Below, in pieces: positions 53,455-61,546 of a DNA stretch of 64,000 nucleotides (its first letter is position 1; every line of letters begins with the position of its first letter). Position numbers and translations under genes: made by a program. Under the pieces are notes generated by a model. It saw nothing but the letters and a program-made list of their open reading frames with translations, did not search any database and was not told the DNA's origin. This DNA comes from DSVZ01 sp037439785 (GTDB taxonomy: Bacteria; Verrucomicrobiota; Verrucomicrobiia; Limisphaerales; J093), in NCBI GenBank assembly GCA_037439785.1, contig JBBIVJ010000013.1:1-64000 (forward strand), written 5' to 3'.

Positions 53455-53539
53455 GGCGGCGCGGCGGCGCCCGAGGTTTTGTCCTTGCCGGCTACGCGGG
53501 GGCGCCTGAAGCTGCGCATCAGACCTTGCCAACCAAACC

Positions 53540-54988
53540 ATGAAAATCCTCTGGCTCGGCTTGGGGCTGGCCGGCCTCTTGGCCGGCGCGATGGCGCGCG
53601 CCAATGCGGTGCTCGAGTGGAACGCGCTCATGATGCAGGCCATCCGGGCCAGCAACACCGCGCCCACCCTTTCCACCCGCAACCTGGCCATCCTGCACCT
53701 GGCCCTTTACGACGCCGTCAATGCCCTGCACGGCGGCTTTCAGCCGTATCGGCCCCAGCCCACGCCGCCCGCCGGGGCTTCCGACCTCGCGGCCGTGGCG
53801 GCCGCCGGCCGCGAAATCATGCACGTGCTCTACCCCTCCTTTGATGCCCGCACCGAGGAGCTGTACGCCCTCCAGGCGCGGGCGTTTCCGCCCGGCCCTG
53901 CCACCGAGGACGGCCTCGCCGTGGGGCTGACCGCCGCCCGCGGTCTCCTCGCCGAACGCAGCGCCGACGGCTCGAACACCCAGGTGCCGTACATTCCCAG
54001 CAATGAGCCGGGGCAGTGGCGGCGCACCCCGCCGTTTTACCGGCCGCCGCTGGACCCGCATTGGCGGTACGTGAAGCTGTTTGCCCTCCCCGAACTCGAC
54101 CCCTTCGTGCCGCCGCCCCCGCCGGCGCTCGACAGCGAGGAGTACGCCCGCGATTTCAACGAGGTCAAACGCCTGGGCGCCCGCAACAGCCCGATCCGCA
54201 CCGAGGAGCAGGGCCTCATCGCCGTGTTCTGGTCGGACTTCAGCTACACCGCCATGCCGCCCGGGCACTGGCACGAAATCGCCGCCACCATAGCGGCGCA
54301 GGCGCAACTGAACCTGCCGGAGACGACCCGCCTGTTTGCACTGCTGAGCCTGGCCCAGGCCGATGCCGCGATCGTCTGCTGGGAGGCCAAGTACCGCTAC
54401 AACTTCTGGCGCCCGGTCACCGCCATCCAGCGGGCCGACGAGGACGGCAACCCGCTGACCGAGCCGGACCCCGCTTGGGATCACTACCTGGTCGCGCCCA
54501 ACTTCCCCGAATACACCAGCGGCCACAGCACCTTCAGCAAGGCCAGCGCCGAGGTGTTGGCCTGGTTTTACGGCACCGATGCCATCACCTTCACCGCCAT
54601 GTCGGACTCGGTGCCCGGCGTCACCCGCACCTACCACAGCCTGGCTGCCTGCGCGGACGAAGTGGGTATGAGCCGTATCTACGGCGGCATCCATTTTCAG
54701 TTTGCCAACCGCGAGGGCAAGCTCAGCGGCGCCCGGGTGGCCCGATACGTGGTGGCCAACTACCTCCTGCCGGACGCCGCCCTGCCGCTGGTGCACATCG
54801 AGCAGCATTCCCCCGCCGGCACCCGCCTCCGCCTCCACGGCCACCTGGGCCGGACGTGCGTGCTGGAAGCTTCCACGGACCTGCGGACCTGGTCGCCGAT
54901 CGCCACCAATGTGGCCGTCGCCGGCGGCTGCCGCGTCGAGGATGCCGCCGCCGGCCCGCACCGCTTTTACCGTGTTGTCGAATACTGA
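53540..54988 (+). CDS. Vanadium-dependent haloperoxidase (PAP2 superfamily)
   Basis: The 482-residue protein starts with a signal peptide (ILWLGLGLAGLLAGAMARA), so it is exported. The vanadate-binding set of the family is present: KYRYNFWRP (K-x6-RP), YTSGHSTF (SGH) and SRIYGGIHFQF (SR-x5-H). The aspartate that often follows the last histidine by four residues is alanine here. Such enzymes oxidise halides with peroxide, while close relatives are acid phosphatases, and sequence alone does not decide. The C-terminus has the tail LEASTDLRTWSPIATN seen in other verrucomicrobial secreted proteins. It sits between cysD (85 bases) and cysN (4 bases), on the same strand. Confidence 0.88.
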   Translation: MKILWLGLGLAGLLAGAMARANAVLEWNALMMQAIRASNTAPTLSTRNLAILHLALYDAVNALHGGFQPYRPQPTPPAGASDLAAVAAAGREIMHVLYPSFDARTEELYALQARAFPPGPATEDGLAVGLTAARGLLAERSADGSNTQVPYIPSNEPGQWRRTPPFYRPPLDPHWRYVKLFALPELDPFVPPPPPALDSEEYARDFNEVKRLGARNSPIRTEEQGLIAVFWSDFSYTAMPPGHWHEIAATIAAQAQLNLPETTRLFALLSLAQADAAIVCWEAKYRYNFWRPVTAIQRADEDGNPLTEPDPAWDHYLVAPNFPEYTSGHSTFSKASAEVLAWFYGTDAITFTAMSDSVPGVTRTYHSLAACADEVGMSRIYGGIHFQFANREGKLSGARVARYVVANYLLPDAALPLVHIEQHSPAGTRLRLHGHLGRTCVLEASTDLRTWSPIATNVAVAGGCRVEDAAAGPHRFYRVVEY

Positions 54989-54992
54989 CCCC

Positions 54993-56312
54993 ATGACGGC
55001 TGCACCCCCGGTCGAACTGCTCCGCTTCAACACCTGCGGCTCGGTGGACGACGGCAAGTCCACCCTCATCGGTCGCCTGCTCTATGACTCGAAGGCGTTG
55101 ATGGAGGATCAACTGGTGGCGCTCGAGCGGTCGGCCGACCTTGCCGGCGGTGGCCAGGTCAACCTGGCCAACCTCACCGACGGCCTCCGCGCCGAGCGCG
55201 AGCAGGGCATCACCATTGACGTGGCCTACCGGTACTTCGCCACGCCGCGGCGCCGGTTCATCATTGCCGATACCCCCGGCCACGTGCAGTACACGCGCAA
55301 CATGGCCACCGGTGCCTCGACCGCCAATCTGTCCGTGGTCCTGGTGGACGCGCGCAAGGGCGTGGTCGAGCAAAGCCGCCGGCACACCTTCATCGCCGCG
55401 TTGCTGGGCATTCCGCACCTGGTCGTGGCGGTGAACAAAATGGACCTGGTGGACTGGAGCGAGACCCGCTTCCTCGAAATCCGCAGCGAGATCGAGGCCT
55501 TCCTGCCAAGGCTGGACGTGCTCCAGGACGTGAAGTTCATCCCGATCAGCGCCCTGCATGGTGACAACGTGGTCGAGCCCTCCCACCACACTCCCTGGTA
55601 CGAAGGGCCCACCCTCCTGGGGCACCTGGAGAGTGTGCACATCGCCAGCGATTACAACCTCGCCCAGTTCCGCTTCCCCGTGCAGTGGGTCAACCGCCCC
55701 GAACGCCCGCACGATCCCACCCTGCACGACTTCCGCGGCTCCAGCGGCCAGATCGCCGGCGGCATCGTTCGCCCCGGTCAGAAGGTGGTCGTGCTGCCCG
55801 CCGGCCTCCGCACCACCGTGAGCGAGATCTGGACCTACAATGGCCTGCTGCCGGAGGCCTTTTGCCCCCAAAGCGTGACCCTGCGGCTGGCCGACCCGGT
55901 GGATTGCAGCCGCGGCGACATGCTGGTGGGCACTGACCACCTGCCCGGCTGCAGCACCGAGCTGGAGGCGCGCGTGGTCTGGATGCATCCGCGTCCCCTG
56001 ACGCCGGGACGCAAATACCACCTCAAACACACCACCGCCACCTCCCAGGCGGTGGTCACCGCGCTGGACCACAAAATCAACTTCGCAACCCTCGAACCCG
56101 AACCAGCCCCCCCGGGCCAGCTCGGGTTGAACGACATCGGCCGCATCCGGCTGCGCACCGCCCGCCCGCTGGTCTTCGACAGTTACCGCGTCAACCGGCT
56201 GACCGGCTCGTTCATCCTCATCGAGGAGGGCACCAACCATACCGTGGGCGCCGGTCTGCTCGAACCTCCGCGCGAACAGTGGAAGCCGGAGTTCGAGGAC
56301 TTCGCCATCTGA
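54993..56312 (+). CDS. cysN: Sulfate adenylyltransferase subunit 1 (GTPase)
   Basis: CysN is the GTP-hydrolysing partner that drives APS formation by CysD. The ATG at 54993 gives 439 residues. GTPase motifs are GSVDDGKSTLIGRLLYDSK (P-loop), DTPGHVQYTRNMATGAS (switch II), and NKMDLVDW, with an elongation-factor-like second domain (TPWYEGPTLLGHLESV, FRGSSGQIAGGIVRPGQKV). The C-terminal APS kinase domain (CysC) of fused CysNC enzymes is absent, and no cysC is in the window, so PAPS synthesis must depend on a kinase elsewhere if CysH needs PAPS. The start is four bases after the haloperoxidase stop. Confidence 0.94.
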   Translation: MTAAPPVELLRFNTCGSVDDGKSTLIGRLLYDSKALMEDQLVALERSADLAGGGQVNLANLTDGLRAEREQGITIDVAYRYFATPRRRFIIADTPGHVQYTRNMATGASTANLSVVLVDARKGVVEQSRRHTFIAALLGIPHLVVAVNKMDLVDWSETRFLEIRSEIEAFLPRLDVLQDVKFIPISALHGDNVVEPSHHTPWYEGPTLLGHLESVHIASDYNLAQFRFPVQWVNRPERPHDPTLHDFRGSSGQIAGGIVRPGQKVVVLPAGLRTTVSEIWTYNGLLPEAFCPQSVTLRLADPVDCSRGDMLVGTDHLPGCSTELEARVVWMHPRPLTPGRKYHLKHTTATSQAVVTALDHKINFATLEPEPAPPGQLGLNDIGRIRLRTARPLVFDSYRVNRLTGSFILIEEGTNHTVGAGLLEPPREQWKPEFEDFAI

Positions 56313-56425
56313 GTGCCCGCCCCGGCGGAATCACGGCGGCGGCTGGCCGGGTAAATGGAGGGATTGAGGGCGAAAACTTCAGCCCGCCCGAGCACGGCGC
56401 AGCGGAATGCCCCGCCCGCGCCGGC

Positions 56426-56779
56426 TCAGGCGCGGAGAATCTTCGCCATCGGCCGGCCCCGGGCCAGTTCGTCCACCAGCTTGTCCAGGTAGCGGATTTC
56501 GCGCATCAGCGGGTCGGCCACCTCCTCGACCCGAACGCCGCACACCACTCCCTTGATCAGCGTGCGGGCGGGGTTCGGTTGGGGCGCCCGGCTGAAAAAG
56601 GTTGCGCAGTCCGTTTGCGCCTCCAACTGCTCGGCCAACTGGGTCGGGCTGTACCCGGTCAGCCAGCAGATGATGGCATCCACCTCAGCCCTCGTGCGTC
56701 CCTTCCGTTCGGCCTTGGCCACGTAAAACGGGTACACGCGGGCAAAGCTGGTGGTGAAAAGGCGGTGCGCGGTGCTCAT
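56426..56779 (-). CDS. DUF2200 family protein
   Basis: From the ATG at 56779 the protein has 117 residues and matches DUF2200: FARVYPFYVAKAERKGRTRAEVDAIICWLTGYS, LIKGVVCGVRVEEV, and DPLMREIRYLDKLVDELARGRPMAKILR. The family is small, cytoplasmic and of unknown function. The frame is open upstream to 56884, but those residues do not belong to the family and overlap the next gene. It is the last of four small minus-strand genes that include an attC-like site. Confidence 0.88.
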   Translation of the reverse strand: MSTAHRLFTTSFARVYPFYVAKAERKGRTRAEVDAIICWLTGYSPTQLAEQLEAQTDCATFFSRAPQPNPARTLIKGVVCGVRVEEVADPLMREIRYLDKLVDELARGRPMAKILRA

Positions 56780-56852
56780 GGGAAGCAGTTCTTTGTGGGC
56801 CCCTTCGGGGGCGGCGGCGGGCGCTGCAGCGTCTGGTGAAGGCCGGGGGCTG

Positions 56853-57203
56853 TTATGGCTGATCTGTCCTCGACTGAAATACAAACGCGTCGTCTGTAGC
56901 CTCCACGCGAAGGCCCGCCGGCTGCGCCAGACGCTCCGCGGCCTCAGCCACGGTCACGGTTCTGAGAGGGAGCGTAATCTTCGGGTTTGCCTCGGCCCGG
57001 GCCGCGTCAAGCACGACGAAATTGGTTCCAGTTCGTTTGACGTCCTGACGGTGGCCTGCTGCCGGTGGTTTGCGCACCACCTCCCCAAACGCAACGCCGT
57101 TCAGCTTGAATTCCCGCAGCGTGATGCTCCTCGCCTTGACGAGCACCCGGGGCGTAGGCGTCCGGGCTTCCGCAGCGGTGGCAAGGGGCGAAATCCTTTT
57201 CAC
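56853..57203 (-). CDS. Small protein with STN/secretin-like region
   Basis: This 116-residue frame begins with GTG 57203, which overlaps the stop of the upstream membrane-protein gene (GTGA) and has AGGAG 7 bases before it, so it is probably translated by coupling. The C-terminal half (NFVVLDAARAEANPKITLPL, RTVTVAEAAERLAQPAGLRVEATDDAFVF) resembles the short STN-like repeats in verrucomicrobial proteins. In those, a VNIVL strand and a PVSEALRYVA helix are typical. The N-terminal half is not recognisable. It may be a truncated gene or a real small protein. No signal peptide is visible. Confidence 0.55.
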   Translation of the reverse strand: MKRISPLATAAEARTPTPRVLVKARSITLREFKLNGVAFGEVVRKPPAAGHRQDVKRTGTNFVVLDAARAEANPKITLPLRTVTVAEAAERLAQPAGLRVEATDDAFVFQSRTDQP

Positions 57204-57571
57204 AACAAACTCCTAAGCTGCGGCGTCAGCAGCAACGCCACCACGATGATGCTCAGGAACGTGCCAACCGGCAAATACCAAAGGGTCGCAACTCCGCAGC
57301 AAAGAACAACCCACCAGCCCGACGGCGGACGCATAACGAAAGCGGCCAAGCCGATGAACCACGCTATGCCCAGGAAAAGGTGGATGCACTTGATGAACGT
57401 GCTGCGCGGCTCAAATCCAACCGCAGACACAATGCGTGACCAGGGGCCAAGCTGGCCAGCGCGCGGGCCGGAGGTCGGCGTGACGTAATCTCCGATAACC
57501 AAAGCTCGACTGCCATCGAACGTGAGCCAGCCGCCTTGGAACAGGACAAGCGCGATAACACTCCATTTCAT
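57200..57571 (-). CDS. Small integral membrane protein
   Basis: From the ATG at 57571 the protein has 123 residues with four hydrophobic stretches: VIALVLFQGGWLTF, IKCIHLFLGIAWFIGLAAFVM, WVVLCCGVATLWYLPVG and FLSIIVVALLL. Another ATG at 57580 is in frame. I do not recognise a named family, though the central segment SRALVIGDYVTPTSGPRAGQLG looks conserved rather than random. It overlaps the next gene, which starts inside its stop codon. It lies directly downstream of an attC-like site, in the place of a cassette gene. Confidence 0.75.
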   Translation of the reverse strand: MKWSVIALVLFQGGWLTFDGSRALVIGDYVTPTSGPRAGQLGPWSRIVSAVGFEPRSTFIKCIHLFLGIAWFIGLAAFVMRPPSGWWVVLCCGVATLWYLPVGTFLSIIVVALLLTPQLRSLL

Positions 57572-57602
57572 TACGTGCATATTGGTTTTGCGCGTGGAGT
57601 CA

Positions 57603-57694
57603 CCGAACGGCCCAAGCTCAGCGTCCCGGTGCACGGGACGCCACGATTGCTACCGCGACGCCCCCGCCGGGTTCGCTGCAGCGCATGGTTAGGC
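57603..57694 (-). other. attC-like integron recombination site
   Basis: Reading the minus strand, the 92-base segment starts GCCTAAC (57694-57688) and ends GTTCGGT (57608-57602). It contains the paired inner elements CGCTG/CAGCG (near 57680 and 57620), and a central hairpin GTCCCG-GTGCA-CGGGAC (57623-57639). The outer arms pair in five of six positions. This is the layout of an attC (R'', L'', L', R') and it separates two small genes in the cassette orientation. No integron integrase is seen in the window. The identification rests on symmetry and on motifs. Confidence 0.6.
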
Positions 57695-57751
57695 CGATGA
57701 TCGCTCGATGCAGTCATACGCCGGTGTGACGCTGCCTCCGCAACCTGTGCG

Positions 57752-57958
57752 CTACGAACAGCCCATCAGTGTCGCGCAGATCAAAGGCACCAACTTCACG
57801 GCAAAGAAAAGGAGAAGGCCCCATGCACTGGCAGTGGGAAAACTGATGCCGAACACATCCAACACCAAGTAAACCAGCAGGAACGACAAAGCGTAATAGA
57901 CGACAATTGCTGTCCCGACTGCGGCCGCTGCGGCCAGAATTTTTCGTTTTGTTGTCAT
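57752..57958 (-). CDS. Small membrane protein, putative cassette gene
   Basis: From the ATG at 57958 the 68-residue protein has a basic start (TTKRKIL) and two hydrophobic helices (AAAAVGTAIVVYYALSFLLVY and WGLLLFFAVKLVPLICATLM). It is not recognised as a named family. A GTTAGGC motif (57976-57970 on the minus strand) lies 12-18 bases upstream of the start and the attC-like site begins 58 bases downstream of the stop, as expected for a gene in an integron cassette. An upstream ATG (58033) would add 25 residues that cover this motif. Confidence 0.65.
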   Translation of the reverse strand: MTTKRKILAAAAAVGTAIVVYYALSFLLVYLVLDVFGISFPTASAWGLLLFFAVKLVPLICATLMGCS

Positions 57959-57969
57959 GGTGCGAAGCG

Positions 57970-57976
57970 GCCTAAC
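57970..57976 (-). other. GTTAGGC core, possible end of a second attC-like site
   Basis: The minus strand reads GTTAGGC here, 12 bases before the small membrane gene. Upstream on that strand GGGACAA and TTGTCCC (58015-57992) could form part of the hairpin of an attC-like site, but its outer arm was not found, so it may be degenerate. Confidence 0.35.
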
Positions 57977-59102
57977 AGTGATATTGGGACAAAGTCCGAT
58001 GTTCAAAGACAAAGCCTTGTCCCCCGGTTGCATGGCAGCAACAGGCTGAATCAGGGCGTGTTTGTCAACGGTTTTCTTTTCAGGCTGCCCCTTTTACAGG
58101 GGTTTTGGGCCGACGGCACTTTGGGCTGGAAACTGGCCGGTTCAAGACAAGCCGAGTTTGCTTGTGCGTGCCCTTGAAAAGTGCCCAAAGACAAATTGGG
58201 AGGGTGTTTGTCCCGTCGGAGAGGTCGCTGGCCCAAAGGCCAAGGCTCCGCGTGACAGGGGCGGCGGATTTGGGGGGCCAAGATTGGGTACCGAGGGCGG
58301 TTCGAAGCGGTGGCTGCACGTGGCGGTGCCGGGAGGGCAAGGAGTGGGCCAAGCTTCGGCTGAATGATTTGAAGCTGAATGAATTGCGGCTTTTAACGAT
58401 CAAAATCTGAACTTCGGTCGTGGCCTCCGGCGCTGAGACAGTTGGCAGCGCCTCCGAATTTTTTCATGCAGGCACCCAGTCGGGGGGCGGATGGTCGGGG
58501 GGTGGCTCCAAGCGGGCGGAATGCCCTGAGCGTTGGTTCGCCGTCTGGGGCGCGCCCCGCAGCCTGTTGCACCATGTCCCATGGTGCCGGTCGGACATGG
58601 GATCAACCACTTGTCCGTAGTCTGGCGTTGGGGTGGGCTTCAGGGCCGTGGGCGGGAAAAACCTGGCTTTGGGGACCGCGCGGGCCGGGCTGAAGTCGGC
58701 ACTGATCCATCCCAACCTCAATGGCCTCCAGCGCCCGGTAGGTTTTGATTTTGGCAGGACATTCCTTAGCGACGTCCGGCGACGGGTGCGGGTGAAATCG
58801 GGCGCTGGCTGCAAAGCCGGCCAAGGGCAGTCCCGGCTGGGTGCAGCTCTTGGGGAAGCCGCAGCGCTGGTTACCCAACCTGCTGTAGCGCCGATTCCCC
58901 AATCGGCGGGGCGGGCGAATGCCCGGAGTCTGCGGATTGGGAAACCCGCGAGACAGCAGACGGGAAGTCTGCGCTACCGCAAACCTGGCTCCGGCCAGAA
59001 ACTGTGATGCGCCCGTCCCGGCAGTCGTTTCCAGCTCCGGCTTGCCTGTTGGGGCAAGGCGTTTATCTTGGACGCGCTCCGCCGTGCTGGTGCGGAGCGA
59101 AC
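57977..59102. other. 1.1-kb gene-free region upstream of prc
   Basis: No protein with family resemblance was seen on either strand. Several short frames occur, but they overlap one another and look random. Structure visible includes CTTTGGGC/GCCCAAAG pairs (about 58118 and 58189) and a composite REP-like element at 58885-58977. The region may be remains of cassettes plus the prc promoter. Confidence 0.5.
58885..58977. repeat. REP-like composite element, copy 3
   Basis: GTAGCG (58885-58890) and CGCTAC (58972-58977) form the outer pair. Inside, CGCCGATT (58889-58896) pairs with AATCGGCG (58901-58908), and GCAGAC (58956-58961) pairs with GTCTGC (58967-58972) around GGGAA. The first stem is identical to that of the copy at 10.83 kb and the last stem has the same loop-and-end layout, so this is an enlarged member of the family. 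Confidence 0.65.
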
Positions 59103-61475
59103 ATGTTGAACGTTCCAAATTCCCCCGTTGGACCCCGTGGCCTGTGTCGTGTCGGGCTGTCGGGGTTGGGCCTGGTTTTGTGGATGGGGCTGCGGGCCGA
59201 TGTGGCGCCCGCCCAGCCGCCGCCGGAGGCCGGTCAGGCTCCGCCGCCCAAGGTGGCGCACGTCGAGCCGAGCGGGGACCCGCTGCAGGACCTGATCACC
59301 TACACCGCCAAATACGACCAGACCGTGCCCTTGCTGGCGGGGGCCTACGACGCGGATGTGACGCGGTTGACCGCGCGGGTGCTGGAAAACATGCATTATT
59401 CCCGGCATCCGCTGGACGCGGAGTATGCGGACCGGTTTTTCCAGCGGTACCTGGACCTGCTGGACCCGCAGCGGTTCCATTTCACCCAGGAGGACATCCG
59501 GGAATTCGAGAAGTATCGCACGCGGTTGAGCGAGTTGACGCTCCGGCAGGGGGACACGCGGCCGGCGTACGAAGTATTTGCCCGTTACCTGCAGCGGGTG
59601 GACCAGCGGGCGACGCTGGTGGCCGAGATGCTCCAGGCCGGGAAGTTCGATTTCTCCACCGCCGAGCGGTACACGCCCTACCGCAAAGACGCGCCGTGGC
59701 CGGAGAACCTGGAGGCGGCGCGGGCTTTGTGGCGACAGCATTTGCGCCACGAGTACCTGCTGGAGCTGCTCAACAAAGTCAAACCCGAGGAAATCACCCG
59801 CAAACTGGCCCTGCGGTACAAGCGCATGTTGCGGACGCTGGGGGAGTTTGACCGCGAGGACATCCACCAGTTTTACCTCAGCGCGCTGGCCAACGCCTAC
59901 GACCCGCATTCGGATTACATGGGCAAGGCGCAGCTCGATAACTTCGCCATCAGCATGAAGCTGTCGCTCTTTGGCATCGGGGCGTTGCTGCGCTCGGAGG
60001 ACGGCTATTGCACGATCGAGAGCCTGACCCCGGGCGGGCCGGCGGCGCGGAGCAAGAAGCTCAAGCCCAAGGACCGGATCATCGCCGTGCAGCAGGAAGG
60101 CGGGGAACCGGTGGACGTGGTGGACATGAAGTTGAACAAGGTGGTCGAGATGATCCGGGGGCCGAAAGACACGAAGGTGACCCTGACCATCATCCCGGCC
60201 GACGCGGCGGATTCCGCGGAACGCCGCACCGTTACGCTGGTGCGCGACGAGATCAAGCTGGAGGACCAAGCGGCCAAGGCGCGGTTGGTTGAACTGCCCG
60301 AGACCGGCAGCCCTGCCCTGCGGGTGGGGGTGATTGACCTGCCGTCGTTTTATTCCAGCTTCGATGTGGGCAGCAAGACCCTCGCCCCCTCTCAGCCGCG
60401 CAGCACCACCGAGGATGTCCGCCGGCTGATCCGGAAGCTGGTGGCCGAGGGTGCGTCGGGGCTGATCCTGGACCTGCGGCGCAACGGGGGCGGCTCGCTC
60501 GAAGAAGCCATCAAGTTGACGGGACTGTTCATCCGGGAAGGACCGGTGGTGCAGGTGCGTGATGCGGTGGGGGAGGTCATCGTGGAACGGGACACCGACA
60601 GCGAGGTGGCCTATGACGGCCCGCTGGTGGTGCTGACCAGCCGGTTCAGCGCCTCGGCCTCCGAAATCCTGGCCGCCGCCCTACAGGATTACGACCGCGC
60701 GCTGGTGGTGGGGGACAAATCCACCCACGGCAAGGGCACGGTGCAAACCATCTACGAGCTCAGCCGCCTGACCCGGCGGTTCCCGGACACCTTCAACCCC
60801 GGTGCGCTGAAGGTCACCATCCGCAAGTTCTATCGGGCCAACGGTGCCTCGACCCAGCTCCGGGGGATGAGCCCGGACATCGTGCTGCCCTTGGTGAACA
60901 ACGAAATGGAGGTGGGCGAGGCCAACCAACCCTACGCCCTGCCGTGGGACTCCATCCCGGTGGCCCAGTTCGAGCGGGTGGACCGCGTGGCTGCGCATCT
61001 GCCCGAACTGCGCCGGCGCAGCGAAATCCGGCGCGCCACCGACCCCGACTGGGCTTACGTGATGGAAGACATCGAGGCCTACCGCCAGGTGCAGGCCGAC
61101 CGGAGCCTGTCCTTGAACCTGAACACCCGCCTCAAGGAAAAAGAGGAGCAGGAGGCGCGCAGCAAGGCTCGAAAACAGGATCAACTGGCCCGCGCCAAGG
61201 GCCAGGAAAAGGTGTACGAAATCACCCTCAAGCTTGCCGAGGAACCGGGTCTGCCACCGCCGTTGGGAAGTCCGGGAGCCGAAACCGCCTCCACCAACCC
61301 AGACGCCGAGGCCATGGCGGCCGCGGCCACGGCTTCCGAAGAAGGGGCGGAAGAGGAAGCCGACGCAGGAGTCAGCCTGGACATCACCCTCAAGGAGGCC
61401 AAGCGTTTGTTGGGGGATTTGATCGAATTGAGCCGACAGGCTCCCCGCCCCAGTCCGGTCGCCACGACACGTTGA
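59103..61475 (+). CDS. prc: Carboxy-terminal processing protease (Prc/Tsp, S41 family)
   Basis: Prc is a periplasmic serine protease that trims or degrades envelope proteins from their C-termini. The ATG at 59103 gives 790 residues with a signal-peptide-like segment (VGLSGLGLVLWMGLRADVAPAQ). A Prc-type N-terminal helical domain is followed by a PDZ region (FGIGALLRSEDGYCTIESLTPGGPAARSKKLKPKDRI), the S41 catalytic domain with SASASEI (serine) and DKSTHGKGTVQ (lysine), and a C-terminal DUF3340-type helical extension. Length exceeds E. coli Prc slightly. An ATG-like start at 59004 is possible but lacks similarity. Confidence 0.93.
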   Translation: MLNVPNSPVGPRGLCRVGLSGLGLVLWMGLRADVAPAQPPPEAGQAPPPKVAHVEPSGDPLQDLITYTAKYDQTVPLLAGAYDADVTRLTARVLENMHYSRHPLDAEYADRFFQRYLDLLDPQRFHFTQEDIREFEKYRTRLSELTLRQGDTRPAYEVFARYLQRVDQRATLVAEMLQAGKFDFSTAERYTPYRKDAPWPENLEAARALWRQHLRHEYLLELLNKVKPEEITRKLALRYKRMLRTLGEFDREDIHQFYLSALANAYDPHSDYMGKAQLDNFAISMKLSLFGIGALLRSEDGYCTIESLTPGGPAARSKKLKPKDRIIAVQQEGGEPVDVVDMKLNKVVEMIRGPKDTKVTLTIIPADAADSAERRTVTLVRDEIKLEDQAAKARLVELPETGSPALRVGVIDLPSFYSSFDVGSKTLAPSQPRSTTEDVRRLIRKLVAEGASGLILDLRRNGGGSLEEAIKLTGLFIREGPVVQVRDAVGEVIVERDTDSEVAYDGPLVVLTSRFSASASEILAAALQDYDRALVVGDKSTHGKGTVQTIYELSRLTRRFPDTFNPGALKVTIRKFYRANGASTQLRGMSPDIVLPLVNNEMEVGEANQPYALPWDSIPVAQFERVDRVAAHLPELRRRSEIRRATDPDWAYVMEDIEAYRQVQADRSLSLNLNTRLKEKEEQEARSKARKQDQLARAKGQEKVYEITLKLAEEPGLPPPLGSPGAETASTNPDAEAMAAAATASEEGAEEEADAGVSLDITLKEAKRLLGDLIELSRQAPRPSPVATTR

Positions 61476-61546
61476 CGGGATTCGATCCAGATTGGAGTGA
61501 GCGCGCAGCGGCTCACGTGGCTGGCCGGACTGGGTTCAACGAGGGC

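Noticed and set aside
56780..56852. Second attC-like site between the DUF2200 and STN-like genes
   Set aside because: GCTGCAGCG recurs here, but no GTTRGGC core or pairing arm was found, so the evidence is too weak.
58062..58820. Several overlapping short frames in the 58.0-59.1 kb gap
   Set aside because: They overlap each other on both strands, lack ribosome sites and have no protein-like composition.
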